This document shows positions 1-9,881 of a DNA stretch of 64,000 nucleotides, piece after piece; within the stretch, counting starts at the first letter, position 1; each line of letters starts with the position of its first letter. Location: assembly GCF_027912835.1 (NCBI RefSeq), contig NZ_CP115768.1, forward strand, positions 2,720,501 to 2,784,500, written 5' to 3'. Under the pieces are notes generated by a model. It ran no database searches, was not told where the DNA came from, and was given only the letters and a program-made list of their open reading frames with translations. The DNA is from Paracoccus sediminicola. GTDB lineage: Bacteria; Pseudomonadota; Alphaproteobacteria; Rhodobacterales; Rhodobacteraceae. Both the position numbers and the translations under genes were made by a program.

Positions 1-954
1 GCAGCGTATTTCCATTCCGCCAATCGCGGCAAGAAATCGGTGACGGCCGATTTTCGCAGCAAGGAGGGCCAGCACAAGGTTCGTGAGCTGGTGGCCGATG
101 CGGATATCCTGATCGAGAATTTCAAGGTCGGCGGGCTGGCGAAATACGGGCTCGACTTCGACAGCCTCGCCGCGCTGAATCCGCGGCTGATCTATTGCAG
201 CGTGACCGGCTTCGGCCAGACCGGTCCCTACGCCCATCGTGCCGGGTATGACTATATCATTCAGGGCATGTCCGGGCTAATGAGCGTCACCGGAGAGAGG
301 GACGGGCAGCCGCAAAAGGTCGGGGTGGCGGTGACCGATATTTTCACCGGCATCTATGCGGCCACGGCGATTCTTGCGGCACTTCAGCAGCGCCATGTGA
401 CCGGCAAGGGCCAGCATATCGACATGGCGCTGATGGATGTCGCCGTGTCGGTGATGGCCAATCAGGCGATGAATTATCTCGCCACCGGCACCGCGCCCCA
501 GCGTATGGGCAATGCGCATCCGAATCTGGTGCCCTATGCGGTCTTCGACTGCTCGGATGGGTGGATCATAATCGCGACCGGCAATGACGCGCAGTTCCGG
601 CGGCTTTGCGATGTTCTGGGCCTGCCCGCGCTCGCCGAGGCGCCCGATTATGCGACCAATGCCGACCGCATCCGCAACCGCGAGGCGCTGACATCGGCGC
701 TGACAGCGGTCACCCGTGGCTGGACGCGCGAGGCTCTGCTGTCCGGGCTGGAGGCGCAGGGCATTCCAGCTGGACCGATCAACGACATGTCGGATGTTTT
801 TGCCGATCCGCAGGTCATTGCGCGCGGGCTGCGCATCGATCCGGGTGGCGTGCCGGGTGTGCGTCTCCCAGTGATATTTTCGGATGCCAAGCTGGCCACG
901 GATGCGCCCTCGCCCCGGCTCGGTCAGGACGATCCGCCCGGCAGGACGCGCTGA
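1..954 (+). CDS. CaiB/BaiF-type (family III) CoA-transferase, 5' truncated
   Basis: The reading frame is open from base 1 and reads [14 protein letters not shown], a typical internal family III CoA-transferase segment, so the true start lies outside the window; 317 residues are visible. These enzymes move CoA between carboxylic acids through an enzyme-bound aspartyl thioester. The [12 protein letters not shown] motif (bases 403-438) is present and the aspartate at 436-438 is the expected nucleophile. The substrate cannot be read from sequence. The last 31 bases overlap the convergent lpxK gene. The family is large, so 'formyl-CoA or succinyl-CoA dependent transferase of unknown acid' is as far as this can be taken. 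Confidence 0.93.
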   Translation, partial: AAYFHSANRGKKSVTADFRSKEGQHKVRELVADADILIENFKVGGLAKYGLDFDSLAALNPRLIYCSVTGFGQTGPYAHRAGYDYIIQGMSGLMSVTGERDGQPQKVGVAVTDIFTGIYAATAILAALQQRHVTGKGQHIDMALMDVAVSVMANQAMNYLATGTAPQRMGNAHPNLVPYAVFDCSDGWIIIATGNDAQFRRLCDVLGLPALAEAPDYATNADRIRNREALTSALTAVTRGWTREALLSGLEAQGIPAGPINDMSDVFADPQVIARGLRIDPGGVPGVRLPVIFSDAKLATDAPSPRLGQDDPPGRTR

Positions 955-1928
955 AGCAGACGGTCGAGCTCCTGCCAGTCGCTCAGCTCCAGCCGGACCG
1001 GCAGGGCGAGGACATGACGGCGAAACTCCTCGGGCAGCCGAACCGCGTCCTTTTCGGTCGTCACAAGCTGTGCGCCGGTCATCCGCGATTCGGTTGCCAG
1101 CCTTTGCAGCAAGGCCGGAGTAAATGGCTGGTGGTCGTCCAGAGCCTCGCCGCGCACCAGATCCGCGCCCAGATCGCGCAGCGTGGTGAAGAATTTCTCT
1201 GGGTGGCCGATCCCGGCGAAGGCCAGCACGCGATGCCCCTGCCAGTCGAGCCCGGTTTGCAGGGGCTGGAGCGCGCCGCACAGATGCGGCAGGTCCAGCA
1301 TTGCCCCCCATTGCTCCCGAAACCGCGCCTGCATCTGCTCCGGCCCGATCGAGATCAGCGCATCGGCCCGCGCCAGCCCGGTATTGACCGGTTCGCGCAG
1401 CGGACCGGCGGGCAGGCATAGCCCGTTGCCGAAGCCCTTCGCCGCATCCACCACGACCAATGACAGATCATGCGCAAGCGCGGGGTCCTGAAACCCGTCA
1501 TCCAGCAGGATCACCTCTGCACCCTCTGATACGGCTGCCCGAGCGCCCGCGACCCGGTCATCGGCGACCAAGACCGGGGCGAAAGCGGACATCAGCAACG
1601 GTTCGTCGCCAACCGCCTCGGCGCTGTGGCGGCGTTCGTCGACCCGCAGCGGTCCGCTGAGCTGGCCGCCATAGCCGCGGCTGACGATCCTTACCGAGAT
1701 GCCTTGCGCCACGAGACGTTGTGCGATGGCGATGACGGTCGGCGTCTTGCCCGTGCCACCCGCATTCAGATTGCCCACGCAGATCACCGGCACGCCGACG
1801 CGCTCGCGCTGGCCTTGCGCCAGTCTCCTGGCGGTTGCGCGGGCGTAAAGCGCGCCGAGTGGCCGTAACACCTGTGCCTGCGCGGTCGGCGGGCTACGGA
1901 ACCAATAGGCGGGCGCGCTGCGGCTCAT
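924..1928 (-). CDS. lpxK: tetraacyldisaccharide 4'-kinase LpxK
   Basis: LpxK phosphorylates the 4' position of tetraacyldisaccharide-1-phosphate to give lipid IVA at the inner face of the inner membrane. The 334-residue protein has the usual family length. A P-loop [11 protein letters not shown] lies near residue 55, followed by SRGYGG and by the DDGFQ box that is characteristic of LpxK. The ATG at 1928 overlaps the waaA stop by 4 bases (ATGA), so the two are translationally coupled. The 3' end runs 31 bases into the convergent CoA-transferase gene. Confidence 0.97.
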   Translation of the reverse strand: MSRSAPAYWFRSPPTAQAQVLRPLGALYARATARRLAQGQRERVGVPVICVGNLNAGGTGKTPTVIAIAQRLVAQGISVRIVSRGYGGQLSGPLRVDERRHSAEAVGDEPLLMSAFAPVLVADDRVAGARAAVSEGAEVILLDDGFQDPALAHDLSLVVVDAAKGFGNGLCLPAGPLREPVNTGLARADALISIGPEQMQARFREQWGAMLDLPHLCGALQPLQTGLDWQGHRVLAFAGIGHPEKFFTTLRDLGADLVRGEALDDHQPFTPALLQRLATESRMTGAQLVTTEKDAVRLPEEFRRHVLALPVRLELSDWQELDRLLQRVLPGGSS

Positions 1929-3181
1929 GGCGCTGGTTCGGGCGAAATAACGATGTCGCGCACCGCCTGCGCGATGCGGCTCGCAGCGCCCGCGCCGCCG
2001 GTCGCGACGCCCCAGGCATGGGTGGCGATCTGCGCCGCCTGATCGGGCGCGAGCAGGGTCAGCACCGCCTGGGTCAGCTCTGCCGCGTCGTTAATGCGAT
2101 AGGCCGCTCCGGCGCTGTCGAGCTGCGCCCACTCCTCGGCATGGCTGCCCGCCTGGGGGCCGTGGATCGCCGCCGAACCCAGCAACGCTGCCTCAAACGG
2201 ATCGCGCGCGGGTTCGGTCGGGCCGGCAAGCGTCGTGCCGAGAAAGCAGAGAGGGGCGAGGCGATACCACAGACCCATCTCGAAATAATCATCCGAGAGA
2301 TAGACATTCACTTCCTCGGTCGGATCGTCATCCAGGCTGCGCTCGGCGACCGCCAGCCCGGCGGCCTTGGCGCGCATGGCCATGCCATCGGCACGGCGCG
2401 GATCCGCGGGCAGCAGGATCAGAAGCGCGCGATGGCTGTAGCGCAGCACATTCAGATGCGCCTCGATCACCGCTGCCTCCTCGTCCTCGTTGACGCAGGC
2501 CGCCAGCCAGAGCTGCCGCCCGTGAAACGCCTCGGCCAGCGACTCGCGCTCGGCCTCGTTATGGCGCAGAGGTTCGCGGGTCAGGGTGATCGGGCCGGTG
2601 ATTTCGGCCCGCTCTGGGCGCGCGCCCCGCTCGATTGCCGCATTTTTGCTGGCGCTGTCGGGCAAAAGCAGCTGTGCGAAGCCGGAAAGATCGCCATGAC
2701 GACCGGCGCGGCTCAGAAACCCGCTTCGCCTTGCGGACGCCATGCGCGCTTCTGCCTGGATCAGCGGGACGCCCCGCCGCAACGCCGTATCGATCAGCGG
2801 CTGCGGTGTCTCGGCCCCGATAAACAGGATCGCCGCCGGGTTCAGCACGGCCAGATGGGCCTCGGCAATCGGCTCGGTGCGCGCACCGTCGGGAATGGCG
2901 CTCACACCCCGTGTCGAGATGATGGGCGGCGGCGCGTTGGCGCGGCTGACCGCGACCTGCAACCCGCGGCGCCGCAACTGTGCCAGAAGCTGGATCAGGG
3001 TGGCAGGCAACGTGTCGCTGCCGCCCGCGGCAGGCACATGATCGCCCCCGATGCGCATCCAGATCAGCGGACCGTCGCCGCTTGGCAGGGTCAGGTCTGG
3101 CGGCGGGACGGGCGCGGGCGACTTGCGTCCGATCAGGCTGTGCCACCAGCCGGAGCTGACGCCGCCCGCCCGCATGCGCAT
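1925..3181 (-). CDS. waaA: 3-deoxy-D-manno-octulosonic acid (Kdo) transferase
   Basis: This protein is predicted to transfer Kdo from CMP-Kdo to lipid IVA. It has 418 residues, close to the family norm. The C-terminal half carries the GT-B signature region: [20 protein letters not shown], then [16 protein letters not shown], equivalent to the NPLEPAALG box of E. coli WaaA. The N-terminal half is divergent, lacking the classic PGPxxW start, which is usual for Rhodobacteraceae in my recollection. It lies between DUF4170 (1-base overlap, TGATG) and lpxK (4-base overlap), as expected for an outer-membrane lipid A operon. Confidence 0.9.
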   Translation of the reverse strand: MRMRAGGVSSGWWHSLIGRKSPAPVPPPDLTLPSGDGPLIWMRIGGDHVPAAGGSDTLPATLIQLLAQLRRRGLQVAVSRANAPPPIISTRGVSAIPDGARTEPIAEAHLAVLNPAAILFIGAETPQPLIDTALRRGVPLIQAEARMASARRSGFLSRAGRHGDLSGFAQLLLPDSASKNAAIERGARPERAEITGPITLTREPLRHNEAERESLAEAFHGRQLWLAACVNEDEEAAVIEAHLNVLRYSHRALLILLPADPRRADGMAMRAKAAGLAVAERSLDDDPTEEVNVYLSDDYFEMGLWYRLAPLCFLGTTLAGPTEPARDPFEAALLGSAAIHGPQAGSHAEEWAQLDSAGAAYRINDAAELTQAVLTLLAPDQAAQIATHAWGVATGGAGAASRIAQAVRDIVISPEPAP

Positions 3182-3426
3182 CAGACGCCGAGTTCCGCGG
3201 TCGGGCTTGTCTCGCGCTCTTCATCCATCAGCCGGTGCAGATGGGCGATGAAATAACGGGTATGGGCGCTGTCGACGGTGCGCTGCGCCGCGCCTTTCCA
3301 TGCCGCCTTGGCGGATTCGAAGTCGGGGAACACACCGACCACGTCGATGGCCGAGGTGTCACGGAACTCGGTGCCGTCGATGTCGGTCAGCTCGCCGCCG
3401 AACACGAGATGAAGTCGCTGGGTCAT
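3181..3426 (-). CDS. DUF4170 domain protein
   Basis: A small 81-residue soluble protein with no signal peptide. Composition and motifs (LVFGGELTDIDGTEF; GVFPDFESAKAAWKG; RYFIAHLHRLMD) match the DUF4170 family, which in alphaproteobacteria commonly precedes Kdo-transferase genes. Its function is unknown. The ATG at 3426 has a good ribosome binding site (AGGAGA, about 8 bases upstream). Its stop overlaps the waaA start by one base, so it is the first gene of the DUF4170-waaA-lpxK operon and is likely translated together with lipid A/Kdo enzymes. Confidence 0.9.
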   Translation of the reverse strand: MTQRLHLVFGGELTDIDGTEFRDTSAIDVVGVFPDFESAKAAWKGAAQRTVDSAHTRYFIAHLHRLMDEERETSPTAELGV

Positions 3427-3459
3427 CGGAAAATCTCCTGCTGCGTTTGTGGGCGGAAC

Positions 3460-4179
3460 CTAAGCGCCCGCGGCGCTCGGCGCAATCGCGGCGTCGCAGC
3501 GGTCGAGCGCAGCGGCGATCAGCTTTGGAGCCTCGGGGGCAAGGCCGATGGGCGGAAGGCATGGGCCGGTAAATCCGGCCTCGGCAAGGGCTTCGGGGAT
3601 ATCGTCGGTGACATGTTCGGCGCGCGTGGCGAAAAACGGCAGCGCAATTGCGTGCGGCCCGAGATCGCGCGCCGCGTCTGCAAGAAAAGGTGCCTCCTCG
3701 ATAAATCCGGTCACGACCTGTCTGAAGGCGGGGCGAAGCTTCTCGGCCATCGCCTCGGCCCCACGCGCCGAGCCGCGCGCCCGCTGCGATCCATGCGCGA
3801 TCAGCAGCAGCGTTACCTGTGCGGGGTCCCAGCCTTCGGCCGCTGCACCTTGCCGGACCATGCCGATGCAGAGATCGGGCAGCGTCAGATCGACACCGAA
3901 AGGCCGCAATAGCGTCACCTGCCCCGCGCCAAGCGCCGAAAGGCGACGCGGCAGTTCGGTGCCGGTGAACCAGCCCTCGGCCATGAACATCGGATAGATC
4001 AGCCCATTCGGCGCGCTGCGGACCGCATCACCCAGAGCATCGGGCTGCGCCAGCGTCGCGCCGAGAACCTGCCTGCCTGCCCGGCGCGCCACTTCTGCGG
4101 CCAGTGCCTCGACCGCGCGCTGCTGTGGACCGGGATTGGAAGGCTGGCCGTGAGCGACGATGATGGCAGGGCGGGTCAT
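3460..4179 (-). CDS. CbiX/SirB-family chelatase-like protein
   Basis: A 239-residue protein starting MTRPAIIVAHGQPS. The CbiX family inserts cobalt or iron into sirohydrochlorin-type tetrapyrroles. Two CbiX-like halves are visible: an N-terminal AHGQPSNPGPQ segment near residue 8 and a second LLIAHGSQRARGS segment near residue 135, each with the conserved histidine. No cobalamin or siroheme genes are adjacent, so the metal and substrate are open. The ATG at 4179 is preferred to a longer in-frame start at 4227 because homology begins there. It stands 33 bases upstream of DUF4170 and could be co-transcribed with it. Confidence 0.85.
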   Translation of the reverse strand: MTRPAIIVAHGQPSNPGPQQRAVEALAAEVARRAGRQVLGATLAQPDALGDAVRSAPNGLIYPMFMAEGWFTGTELPRRLSALGAGQVTLLRPFGVDLTLPDLCIGMVRQGAAAEGWDPAQVTLLLIAHGSQRARGSARGAEAMAEKLRPAFRQVVTGFIEEAPFLADAARDLGPHAIALPFFATRAEHVTDDIPEALAEAGFTGPCLPPIGLAPEAPKLIAAALDRCDAAIAPSAAGA

Positions 4180-4263
4180 GATTTGGCGTCCGTGCTGATA
4201 TGGTTGATCCTCACCGCAGCCAATCACGGGGGTGGCTCGACCACAAGCGGCGCGGGGATCGGG

Positions 4264-5325
4264 TCAGTCCCGACCCCGCGCGCCAGAGGCAGGGTCGCCC
4301 AGTCGGAAACCCTCGGGAATCGACGCGCTCCCCCCCAGCACGAGATCGGCGATCATTCCGGCCATGGACGGTGCCATCCCGAACCCGATCTTGAAGCCGC
4401 CATTCAGCACGAAATGCCCTGCGCGCCCTGGCCAGGCGCCAATCAGCGGCGCGCGGGACCGGGCGCGCGGACGGGTCCCCGCCCAGCTTTCGATCAGAGG
4501 CGCCTCGTTCAGCGCGGGGCAGATCGCTCTGGCACGCGCGATGACCTCGTCCAGCTTTGCATCGACCCGACCATGTTCAAAACTGTTTTCCGAGGTCGAC
4601 CCTATCCCGACCGAGCCATCCGCATGCGGCACGAGATGGAGCCCGTCCGCGAAGACCTGCGGCGCGTCAGGCGCATTGAAACGCAGCGCGGCGCTTTGAC
4701 CCTTGACGCCCTGTCCGATCTTGCGGCCCAGCTCGGCATTCAGTGCGATCAGCCCGTCCGTCCCGGTGGCCCAGATCGCTGGCCCCTGGACATCGTCGGG
4801 CGTGGCCTCCACTCCGGTCACAATCTCACCACCTTTCGCGCGGATCGCTGCGGCCAGAGCGTCGCAGGCCCGCCGTGGCGAGATGCGCGCGGTCAGATCG
4901 TCCATCAGCCACCAGCCATCCGCGCTTTCAGGGATAAGCGGCCCGTCGGGATCGCGGGTCAGCCACATGCGCGCCTGATTGCGCCAGTGCCGTGCGGCCC
5001 CCTCGATCCGGGCGTGCATCCGGGTCAGATCCACGGCAAGCACGGGCTGGACTCGCCCTGTGCGCGCATAGCCGGGATCGCGGCCCCCGACATCCGCGAC
5101 CTCGGCCCAGAAGTCCGGCGCGGCTAACAGACTATCAAGTTGCACCTGCTTCTTTTCGTTCCAGCCATCGGGTGAATGCGGGGCAAGTGCACCGACCGTG
5201 CCGCCGGAAGAGCCGGCGGCGACGTGGCGTGCCTCGATCACCCTGACATGCCGTCCGCGCCGGACCATCTCCCACGCGGCGGAAAGACCGATAATACCTG
5301 CGCCGATCACCGTGATGCTTGCCAT
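4264..5325 (-). CDS. FAD-dependent oxidoreductase of the DAO family
   Basis: A 353-residue flavoenzyme. The N-terminal Rossmann motif VIGAGIIGLSAAWE with the acidic partner VIEARHVAAGSSG is diagnostic of the DAO family (D-amino acid oxidase, glycine oxidase, and the MnmC C-terminal domain). The C-terminal part has a SWAGTRPRARS-like box and GGFKIGFGMAP. It is divergent from mnmD with only 46 bases between the starts. In E. coli the MnmC protein fuses an FAD oxidoreductase to MnmD, so this may supply the missing cmnm5U-to-nm5U oxidative step, but a general amino-acid or amine oxidase cannot be excluded. Confidence 0.87.
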   Translation of the reverse strand: MASITVIGAGIIGLSAAWEMVRRGRHVRVIEARHVAAGSSGGTVGALAPHSPDGWNEKKQVQLDSLLAAPDFWAEVADVGGRDPGYARTGRVQPVLAVDLTRMHARIEGAARHWRNQARMWLTRDPDGPLIPESADGWWLMDDLTARISPRRACDALAAAIRAKGGEIVTGVEATPDDVQGPAIWATGTDGLIALNAELGRKIGQGVKGQSAALRFNAPDAPQVFADGLHLVPHADGSVGIGSTSENSFEHGRVDAKLDEVIARARAICPALNEAPLIESWAGTRPRARSRAPLIGAWPGRAGHFVLNGGFKIGFGMAPSMAGMIADLVLGGSASIPEGFRLGDPASGARGRD

Positions 5326-5371
5326 TCTTGCCGCCTTTCGTCAGGTCTCACCAGCGAAGGAGTTAACCGCG

Positions 5372-6031
5372 ATGCACGATCAGGGCCAGACACCGGATCT
5401 TGATTGGCGTGACGGTGCCGTGCCGGTATCGCGCCGATTCGACGACCCTTATTTCAGCCTCGCCGGGGGTCTGGCAGAAACGCGGCATGTGTTTCTGGCC
5501 GGAAACGAACTGGCTGCGCGGCTCAGGCCGGGATTTCACGTGGCCGAGCTCGGATTCGGCACCGGGCTGAACCTGCTGGCATTGGCGCAGATCGCCACGA
5601 CGCCGATCCGCTTCACCAGCTTCGAGGCCTATCCGATGGAACTGGCGCAGATGGAACGGGCACATGCAGCCTTTCCGGAGCTGTGCGATCTCTCGGCAGA
5701 GCTGCGCGCGGGATATGCGCGGCATCGGCGCTTCCGCGTCGGGAAGGTAGAAGCAGAGCTGGTGATCGGCGATGCGCGGGAAACGTTGACGGGCTGGCCG
5801 GGCGCGGCCGATGCGTGGTTTCTGGACGGATTCTCACCGGCAAAGAATCCCGAGCTCTGGGATGCCGCGCTGATGGCAGAGGTCGCGGCGCATACGGCAG
5901 CCGGAGGAAGTTTCGCCACCTATACCGCCGCCGGTCACGTCCGCCGTGCGCTCGAAGCGGCAGGGTTTTCGGTCACGCGGGTGCCCGGCTACGGCCGCAA
6001 GCGCCATATGAGCCGGGGCGTCAAGGGCTGA
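5372..6031 (+). CDS. mnmD: tRNA (5-methylaminomethyl-2-thiouridine)(34)-methyltransferase MnmD
   Basis: MnmD uses S-adenosylmethionine to methylate the aminomethyl group at wobble U34 of tRNA. The 219-residue protein matches the stand-alone MnmD/DUF752 family. Visible landmarks are LDWRDGAVPVSRRFDDPYFS at the N terminus, the SAM motif ELGFGTGLN near residue 55, and WFLDGFSPAKNPELW, the family signature near residue 150. The ATG at 5372 follows GAAGGAG with about 10 bases of spacing; a longer in-frame start at 5198 would lie inside the divergent FAD gene. The 3' end faces the lytic transglycosylase 20 bases away. Confidence 0.95.
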   Translation: MHDQGQTPDLDWRDGAVPVSRRFDDPYFSLAGGLAETRHVFLAGNELAARLRPGFHVAELGFGTGLNLLALAQIATTPIRFTSFEAYPMELAQMERAHAAFPELCDLSAELRAGYARHRRFRVGKVEAELVIGDARETLTGWPGAADAWFLDGFSPAKNPELWDAALMAEVAAHTAAGGSFATYTAAGHVRRALEAAGFSVTRVPGYGRKRHMSRGVKG

Positions 6032-6051
6032 ATCCGCGCGCCCGGTGCTGC

Positions 6052-8166
6052 TCAGCCGCCGGTAGGACGCGGCGCGGGACGCAGCGGAGCGGCAGGATCG
6101 GGTTCGACAAAAGCCTCTGCCGCCGCTGACATCGGATCGCCCGGCTGCGGTGGCGGAACCGAGCGTGTCAGCACCTCGGCCAGAGTCTGCCGCGCCTTGG
6201 GCGGTGGCGGGATGAAACCGTCACCGGTCAGGTCCTTCGTCGGTGTCAGCGGCACCGGATATCCCGCGATCCGTGCGCGATAGACGGGCAGCGCCTCTGT
6301 GACGCGCATCACATAGTTGCGGGTCTCGTCGAAGGGGATCATCTCGACCCAGTCCACCGGATCCGCACCATTGCGAATATCGCCGAAACGCTCGGTCCAT
6401 TGGCGCGAGCGGCCAGGACCGGCATTATACCCTGCCGCAACAAGCGCCGAGGACGGCCCAAAGCGGTCACGGAGCCCTTGCAGATAGGCGGCCCCGAGGG
6501 TCGCATTATATTCCGGGTCCTGCGTCAGCCGCGCATAGTCGTAATCCAGCCCGACCTGCCGCGCCATTTGCTGCGCCGTCGCCGGCATGAGCTGCATCAG
6601 CCCCTGCGCCCCGACATGAGAAGAGACGGTGTGATTGAACTCTGATTCCTGCCGAGAGATCGCCATCACAAGCTCTGGCGGCAGCTCCAGATCAGAGGCT
6701 TCCAGCCCGGTCAAGGGGAAATAGGCCGCTGTATAGGTTGCCCCCTTCGACGCTGCCCGCTTCGCCAGACGCAGCGCATACCATGGATAACGCATTTCCA
6801 GCGTCAGGCGTGCCATGCGGGCGATATCGTCGGCCTCGGCGGTTTCGGACAGATGCAGGAAGAAACGTTGACCGAGATCCGGCAGACCCGCCGCAAATGC
6901 GTAGACCCCGACCTGAAACACCTCGTTTTCGCGCAGCTCCGAACGGCGCCATTGCGGCAGCGCGGCTTCGGCGCGACCGGGGACGGAAAGCGCGGGGTCC
7001 GGTTCTGCGCCGATCCGTTCCGCGGCAAGCTGGCCGTAATAGGCAGTCTGCATCGTCGCGCCTTCGGCAAATGCGGCCTGTGCGGCAGTGCCATGACCTG
7101 CCGCCTCATGGGCGCGACCCTGCCAATACAAGGCGCGGGACTGGCTGATAATGCTATTGGTCCCGTCGCCGAGATTGCTGAAATGGCTCAGCGCACGGTC
7201 TGGCGCGCCGCCTCGCAACGCCGCATAGCCGGCGAGAAATTCCATCTCAGCGAAGTCTTCGGTGCCCTCATCGAGGAAATGCGGCGCGGCGATGGCTTCG
7301 GCCCGTTCCCAATCGCCGGCCCGCAGCGCGGCGCGTGTGTAATCGGCGCGGGCCGAGGCCCATATCTCGGGCCGGCGCAGCGCCTCGGCCGAGCTGGATT
7401 GCGCGATCATCAACTCTTCCGCGAGATCATGCAGCTTCGCCTGCACCCGCCAGCGGAACCGGTCCATCGCGAGACCGGGGTCGTTTTGCTGGGCCTCGGG
7501 CAAGGCGAGGATCAGATCGTCCACCCCGCTGCGGCGTGCCTGTGTCGCAATGCGCGCCTCGGCCAGCGGGCGGTTCGACGCGCTCATCCGCGAAAGCCCC
7601 TGTTGCGCCGCCTGCCATTCGAACTGATCCAGCAGAGCGAATACCCTCGCGTCATGCAGTTCCGACACGGCCTCGCCATGTTCCGACAGGAAGGCGGCTT
7701 CCTCTGCCGCGCTCATCGGCATCGAGGTCCAGACCCGCTGCGCCATCTCTTCGGCCTGCGCCTGATCCTCGGCCCGCAGCGCGGCGATCAGCGCCATCGC
7801 GCCGTCGGCATTCTCTGGCATCCGATCCGCGAACCATTCCCGGATGTCAGTGGGACTTGCCGAAGCCGGAATGCGGCTGTCGCCCTGCCGATACAGCAGC
7901 TCCATCCCCGGCCAGTCGGGGTGATCTGTCGCAAAGGACAGGTAATCGTCAAAGCTGCCGGTCCCGGCACGCAGCGCGTGCCACTGGACCAGTGCCTGCG
8001 CCAGCGGTCCCGATTCATCGGCGGCTTCCGTTGCCGCCGCCCAGTTGCCCGCTCCGGCGGCGGTCAGCGCCGTGGCCATCTCTGACACCGATTCGGCGCG
8101 CGCAAAGCTTGCGCCCGTCAGCAGCAGAAGCCCGGCCAGGATCGTGTCGCGAAATGGATACATCAT
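6052..8166 (-). CDS. slt: soluble lytic murein transglycosylase
   Basis: A 704-residue periplasmic peptidoglycan lytic transglycosylase of the Slt70 type. The N terminus (ILAGLLLLTGASFARA) is a signal peptide. A long alpha-superhelical middle of TPR-like helices follows, then a C-terminal SLT domain: SRQESEFNHTVSSHVGAQG with the catalytic glutamate, GLMQLMPATA, and AGYNAGPGR. A proline-rich tail ends the protein. ATGs at 8166 and 8163 are both possible; a longer start at 8247 adds non-secretory residues ahead of the signal peptide. It is divergent from dapA. Anhydro-muropeptide production during wall turnover is the expected role. Confidence 0.95.
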   Translation of the reverse strand: MMYPFRDTILAGLLLLTGASFARAESVSEMATALTAAGAGNWAAATEAADESGPLAQALVQWHALRAGTGSFDDYLSFATDHPDWPGMELLYRQGDSRIPASASPTDIREWFADRMPENADGAMALIAALRAEDQAQAEEMAQRVWTSMPMSAAEEAAFLSEHGEAVSELHDARVFALLDQFEWQAAQQGLSRMSASNRPLAEARIATQARRSGVDDLILALPEAQQNDPGLAMDRFRWRVQAKLHDLAEELMIAQSSSAEALRRPEIWASARADYTRAALRAGDWERAEAIAAPHFLDEGTEDFAEMEFLAGYAALRGGAPDRALSHFSNLGDGTNSIISQSRALYWQGRAHEAAGHGTAAQAAFAEGATMQTAYYGQLAAERIGAEPDPALSVPGRAEAALPQWRRSELRENEVFQVGVYAFAAGLPDLGQRFFLHLSETAEADDIARMARLTLEMRYPWYALRLAKRAASKGATYTAAYFPLTGLEASDLELPPELVMAISRQESEFNHTVSSHVGAQGLMQLMPATAQQMARQVGLDYDYARLTQDPEYNATLGAAYLQGLRDRFGPSSALVAAGYNAGPGRSRQWTERFGDIRNGADPVDWVEMIPFDETRNYVMRVTEALPVYRARIAGYPVPLTPTKDLTGDGFIPPPPKARQTLAEVLTRSVPPPQPGDPMSAAAEAFVEPDPAAPLRPAPRPTGG

Positions 8167-8211
8167 CCCGTTCAATCTGGGGCCGCTGCCCGTTGCATTC
8201 AATTCACAAGC

Positions 8212-8240
8212 TTGGCAATTCGCATGGCTGCGTCTAGTGT
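8212..8240 (+). promoter_or_regulatory. possible dapA promoter
   Basis: TTGGCA at 8212-8217 and TAGTGT at 8235-8240 are separated by 17 bases, a plausible housekeeping promoter ending 39 bases before the dapA ATG. The -10 match is only partial. Confidence 0.3.
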
Positions 8241-8279
8241 CCCGCAAGTTTTTTCAACCTCATGCAACAGGAGCGTGTC

Positions 8280-9155
8280 ATGTTCAAAGGGTCGATGCCC
8301 GCACTGATCACGCCGTTCACCCCGGACGGCGAGCTGGATCTGGACACGCTCAAGAAATTCATCGACTGGCAGATCGCGGAGGGGAGCCACGGTCTCGTGC
8401 CCACAGGGACCACCGGAGAATCCCCGACGCTCAGTCATGACGAGCATCGCCAGGTCGTCGAAGAGGTCGTGCGGCTCTCGGCGGGGCGCGTTCCGGTCAT
8501 CGCCGGGGCGGGGTCGAATTCCACGCGCGAGGCGATCGGGCTGGCGCAGCATGCGGAAAGCGTCGGTGCGGACGGGGTGCTGGTGGTGACGCCCTATTAT
8601 AACAAGCCGACACAGGCCGGAATGGTGGCGCATTTCACTGCGGTGCACGACGCGACCGACCTGCCGATCATCATCTATAATATCCCCGGCCGCTCGGTGG
8701 TGGACATGCTGCCCGAGACGATGGGCGAGCTGGCGACGCTGCCGCGCATCGCCGGGGTGAAGGACGCGACGGGCAAGCTGGAACGGGTGAGCCAGCAGCG
8801 CATCACCTGCGGGCGCGACTTTATCCAGCTTTCGGGCAATGACGACACCGCGCTGGCGTTCAACGCGAATGGTGGTATCGGCTGCATCAGCGTGACCGCC
8901 AATGTGGCGCCGTCGCTTTGCGCCCGGTTTCAGGAGGCGGCGCTCGAGGGCGATTTCCGCCGCGCTCTCGAATTGCAGGACAGGCTAATGCCGCTTCATA
9001 TCGCGCTGTTCATCGAACCGGGTCTGGTCGGTGCGAAATACGCGCTGTCGAGGCTGGGGATCTGCAATGAACGGGTGCGCCTGCCCCTGATCGGGTTGAC
9101 CCAGGGCACGAAAAACCGCATCGACGATGCGATGGCCCATGCCGGGCTGATCTGA
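8280..9155 (+). CDS. dapA: 4-hydroxy-tetrahydrodipicolinate synthase
   Basis: DapA condenses pyruvate with aspartate semialdehyde in lysine and diaminopimelate synthesis. The 291-residue TIM barrel has the family length. Diagnostic residues are the TGTTGE loop near residue 45, Tyr in [10 protein letters not shown] near residue 134, and the Schiff-base lysine in AGVKDATG near residue 162. The ATG at 8280 follows CAGGAG; an upstream in-frame start at 8262 overlaps that site and is unlikely. The gene is divergent from slt. The enzyme that makes its substrate (asd) is also in this window, at 22513-23661. Confidence 0.98.
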   Translation: MFKGSMPALITPFTPDGELDLDTLKKFIDWQIAEGSHGLVPTGTTGESPTLSHDEHRQVVEEVVRLSAGRVPVIAGAGSNSTREAIGLAQHAESVGADGVLVVTPYYNKPTQAGMVAHFTAVHDATDLPIIIYNIPGRSVVDMLPETMGELATLPRIAGVKDATGKLERVSQQRITCGRDFIQLSGNDDTALAFNANGGIGCISVTANVAPSLCARFQEAALEGDFRRALELQDRLMPLHIALFIEPGLVGAKYALSRLGICNERVRLPLIGLTQGTKNRIDDAMAHAGLI

Positions 9156-9196
9156 TTGCGGGCGGGTGGGCTGCGCGTCAGCGCGGTGCCGGTTAC

Positions 9197-9601
9197 TCAG
9201 TCACCCTCATGTGTCAGGCGCGAATCGGCGCCGTCATCCATCAGGCTGGGCCGATCCGACTTGGTGGCCCAGCTTGTGCCGGTTCCCGTGGGTGGCAGTT
9301 CCTCCCGCGTCCATTGCAGATGAATGTTCGCCTTGGCGATCATCAACCCGGTAATCGGTGCGGTCAGGAAGCTGAACAGCGTGATCATCAGCTCGTGCCA
9401 TGTGACCCGCCCGCCGAACCAGGCGAAATAGACCACTGACGCCATCAGCACCGCGCCCACGCCAAGCGTCGCCGCCTTGGTCGGGGCATGCAGCCGGGTC
9501 ATCGGCTCGGGCAGCTTCACCAGACCGTAGGAGCCGACAAAGCCGAAGATCCCGCTGATGATCAGCAGCGCCGATACGAGGATTTCAAAGAACAGATCCA
9601 T
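9197..9601 (-). CDS. phaG: Pha/Mrp cation:proton antiporter subunit G
   Basis: The 134-residue last subunit of the antiporter operon. Three hydrophobic helices fill the first two thirds, with the family landmark LPEPMTRLHAPTKAATLG between helices 1 and 2. The hydrophilic C-terminal tail (TSWATKSDRPSLMDDG) is poorly conserved. The ATG at 9601 is placed at the start of the first helix (MDLFFEILV). It lies 10 bases downstream of phaF. Confidence 0.95.
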   Translation of the reverse strand: MDLFFEILVSALLIISGIFGFVGSYGLVKLPEPMTRLHAPTKAATLGVGAVLMASVVYFAWFGGRVTWHELMITLFSFLTAPITGLMIAKANIHLQWTREELPPTGTGTSWATKSDRPSLMDDGADSRLTHEGD

Positions 9602-9611
9602 GGCCGCCCCC

Positions 9612-9881
9612 TTATTCGATAATATCGCCGCGCAGGATGAATTTCGCGTAGGCAACGGTGGAAACGAAGCCGACCATCGCGAAAAGCAGCGCCGCCTCGA
9701 AATACATATCGGTCCCCTCGCGGATGCCGAACAGCGTGAGGATGGCGATCATGTTGATCGTCATCGTATCGAGCGCGAGGATGCGGTCCGGCACCCCCGG
9801 CGCGATCACCACGCGATACAGGTTGAACAGCAACCCGATGCCGTAACAGGCGAAGGCGAACAGGATAGCATAGTCGATCAT
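9612..9881 (-). CDS. phaF: Pha/Mrp cation:proton antiporter subunit F
   Basis: An 89-residue membrane protein with three predicted helices, beginning MIDYAILFAFACYG. The segment PDRILALDTMTINMIAIL is the MnhF/PhaF signature. The ATG at 9881 overlaps the phaE stop by 4 bases. A longer frame extends to 10226 but is antisense-like sequence within phaE and should be ignored. Confidence 0.95.
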   Translation of the reverse strand: MIDYAILFAFACYGIGLLFNLYRVVIAPGVPDRILALDTMTINMIAILTLFGIREGTDMYFEAALLFAMVGFVSTVAYAKFILRGDIIE

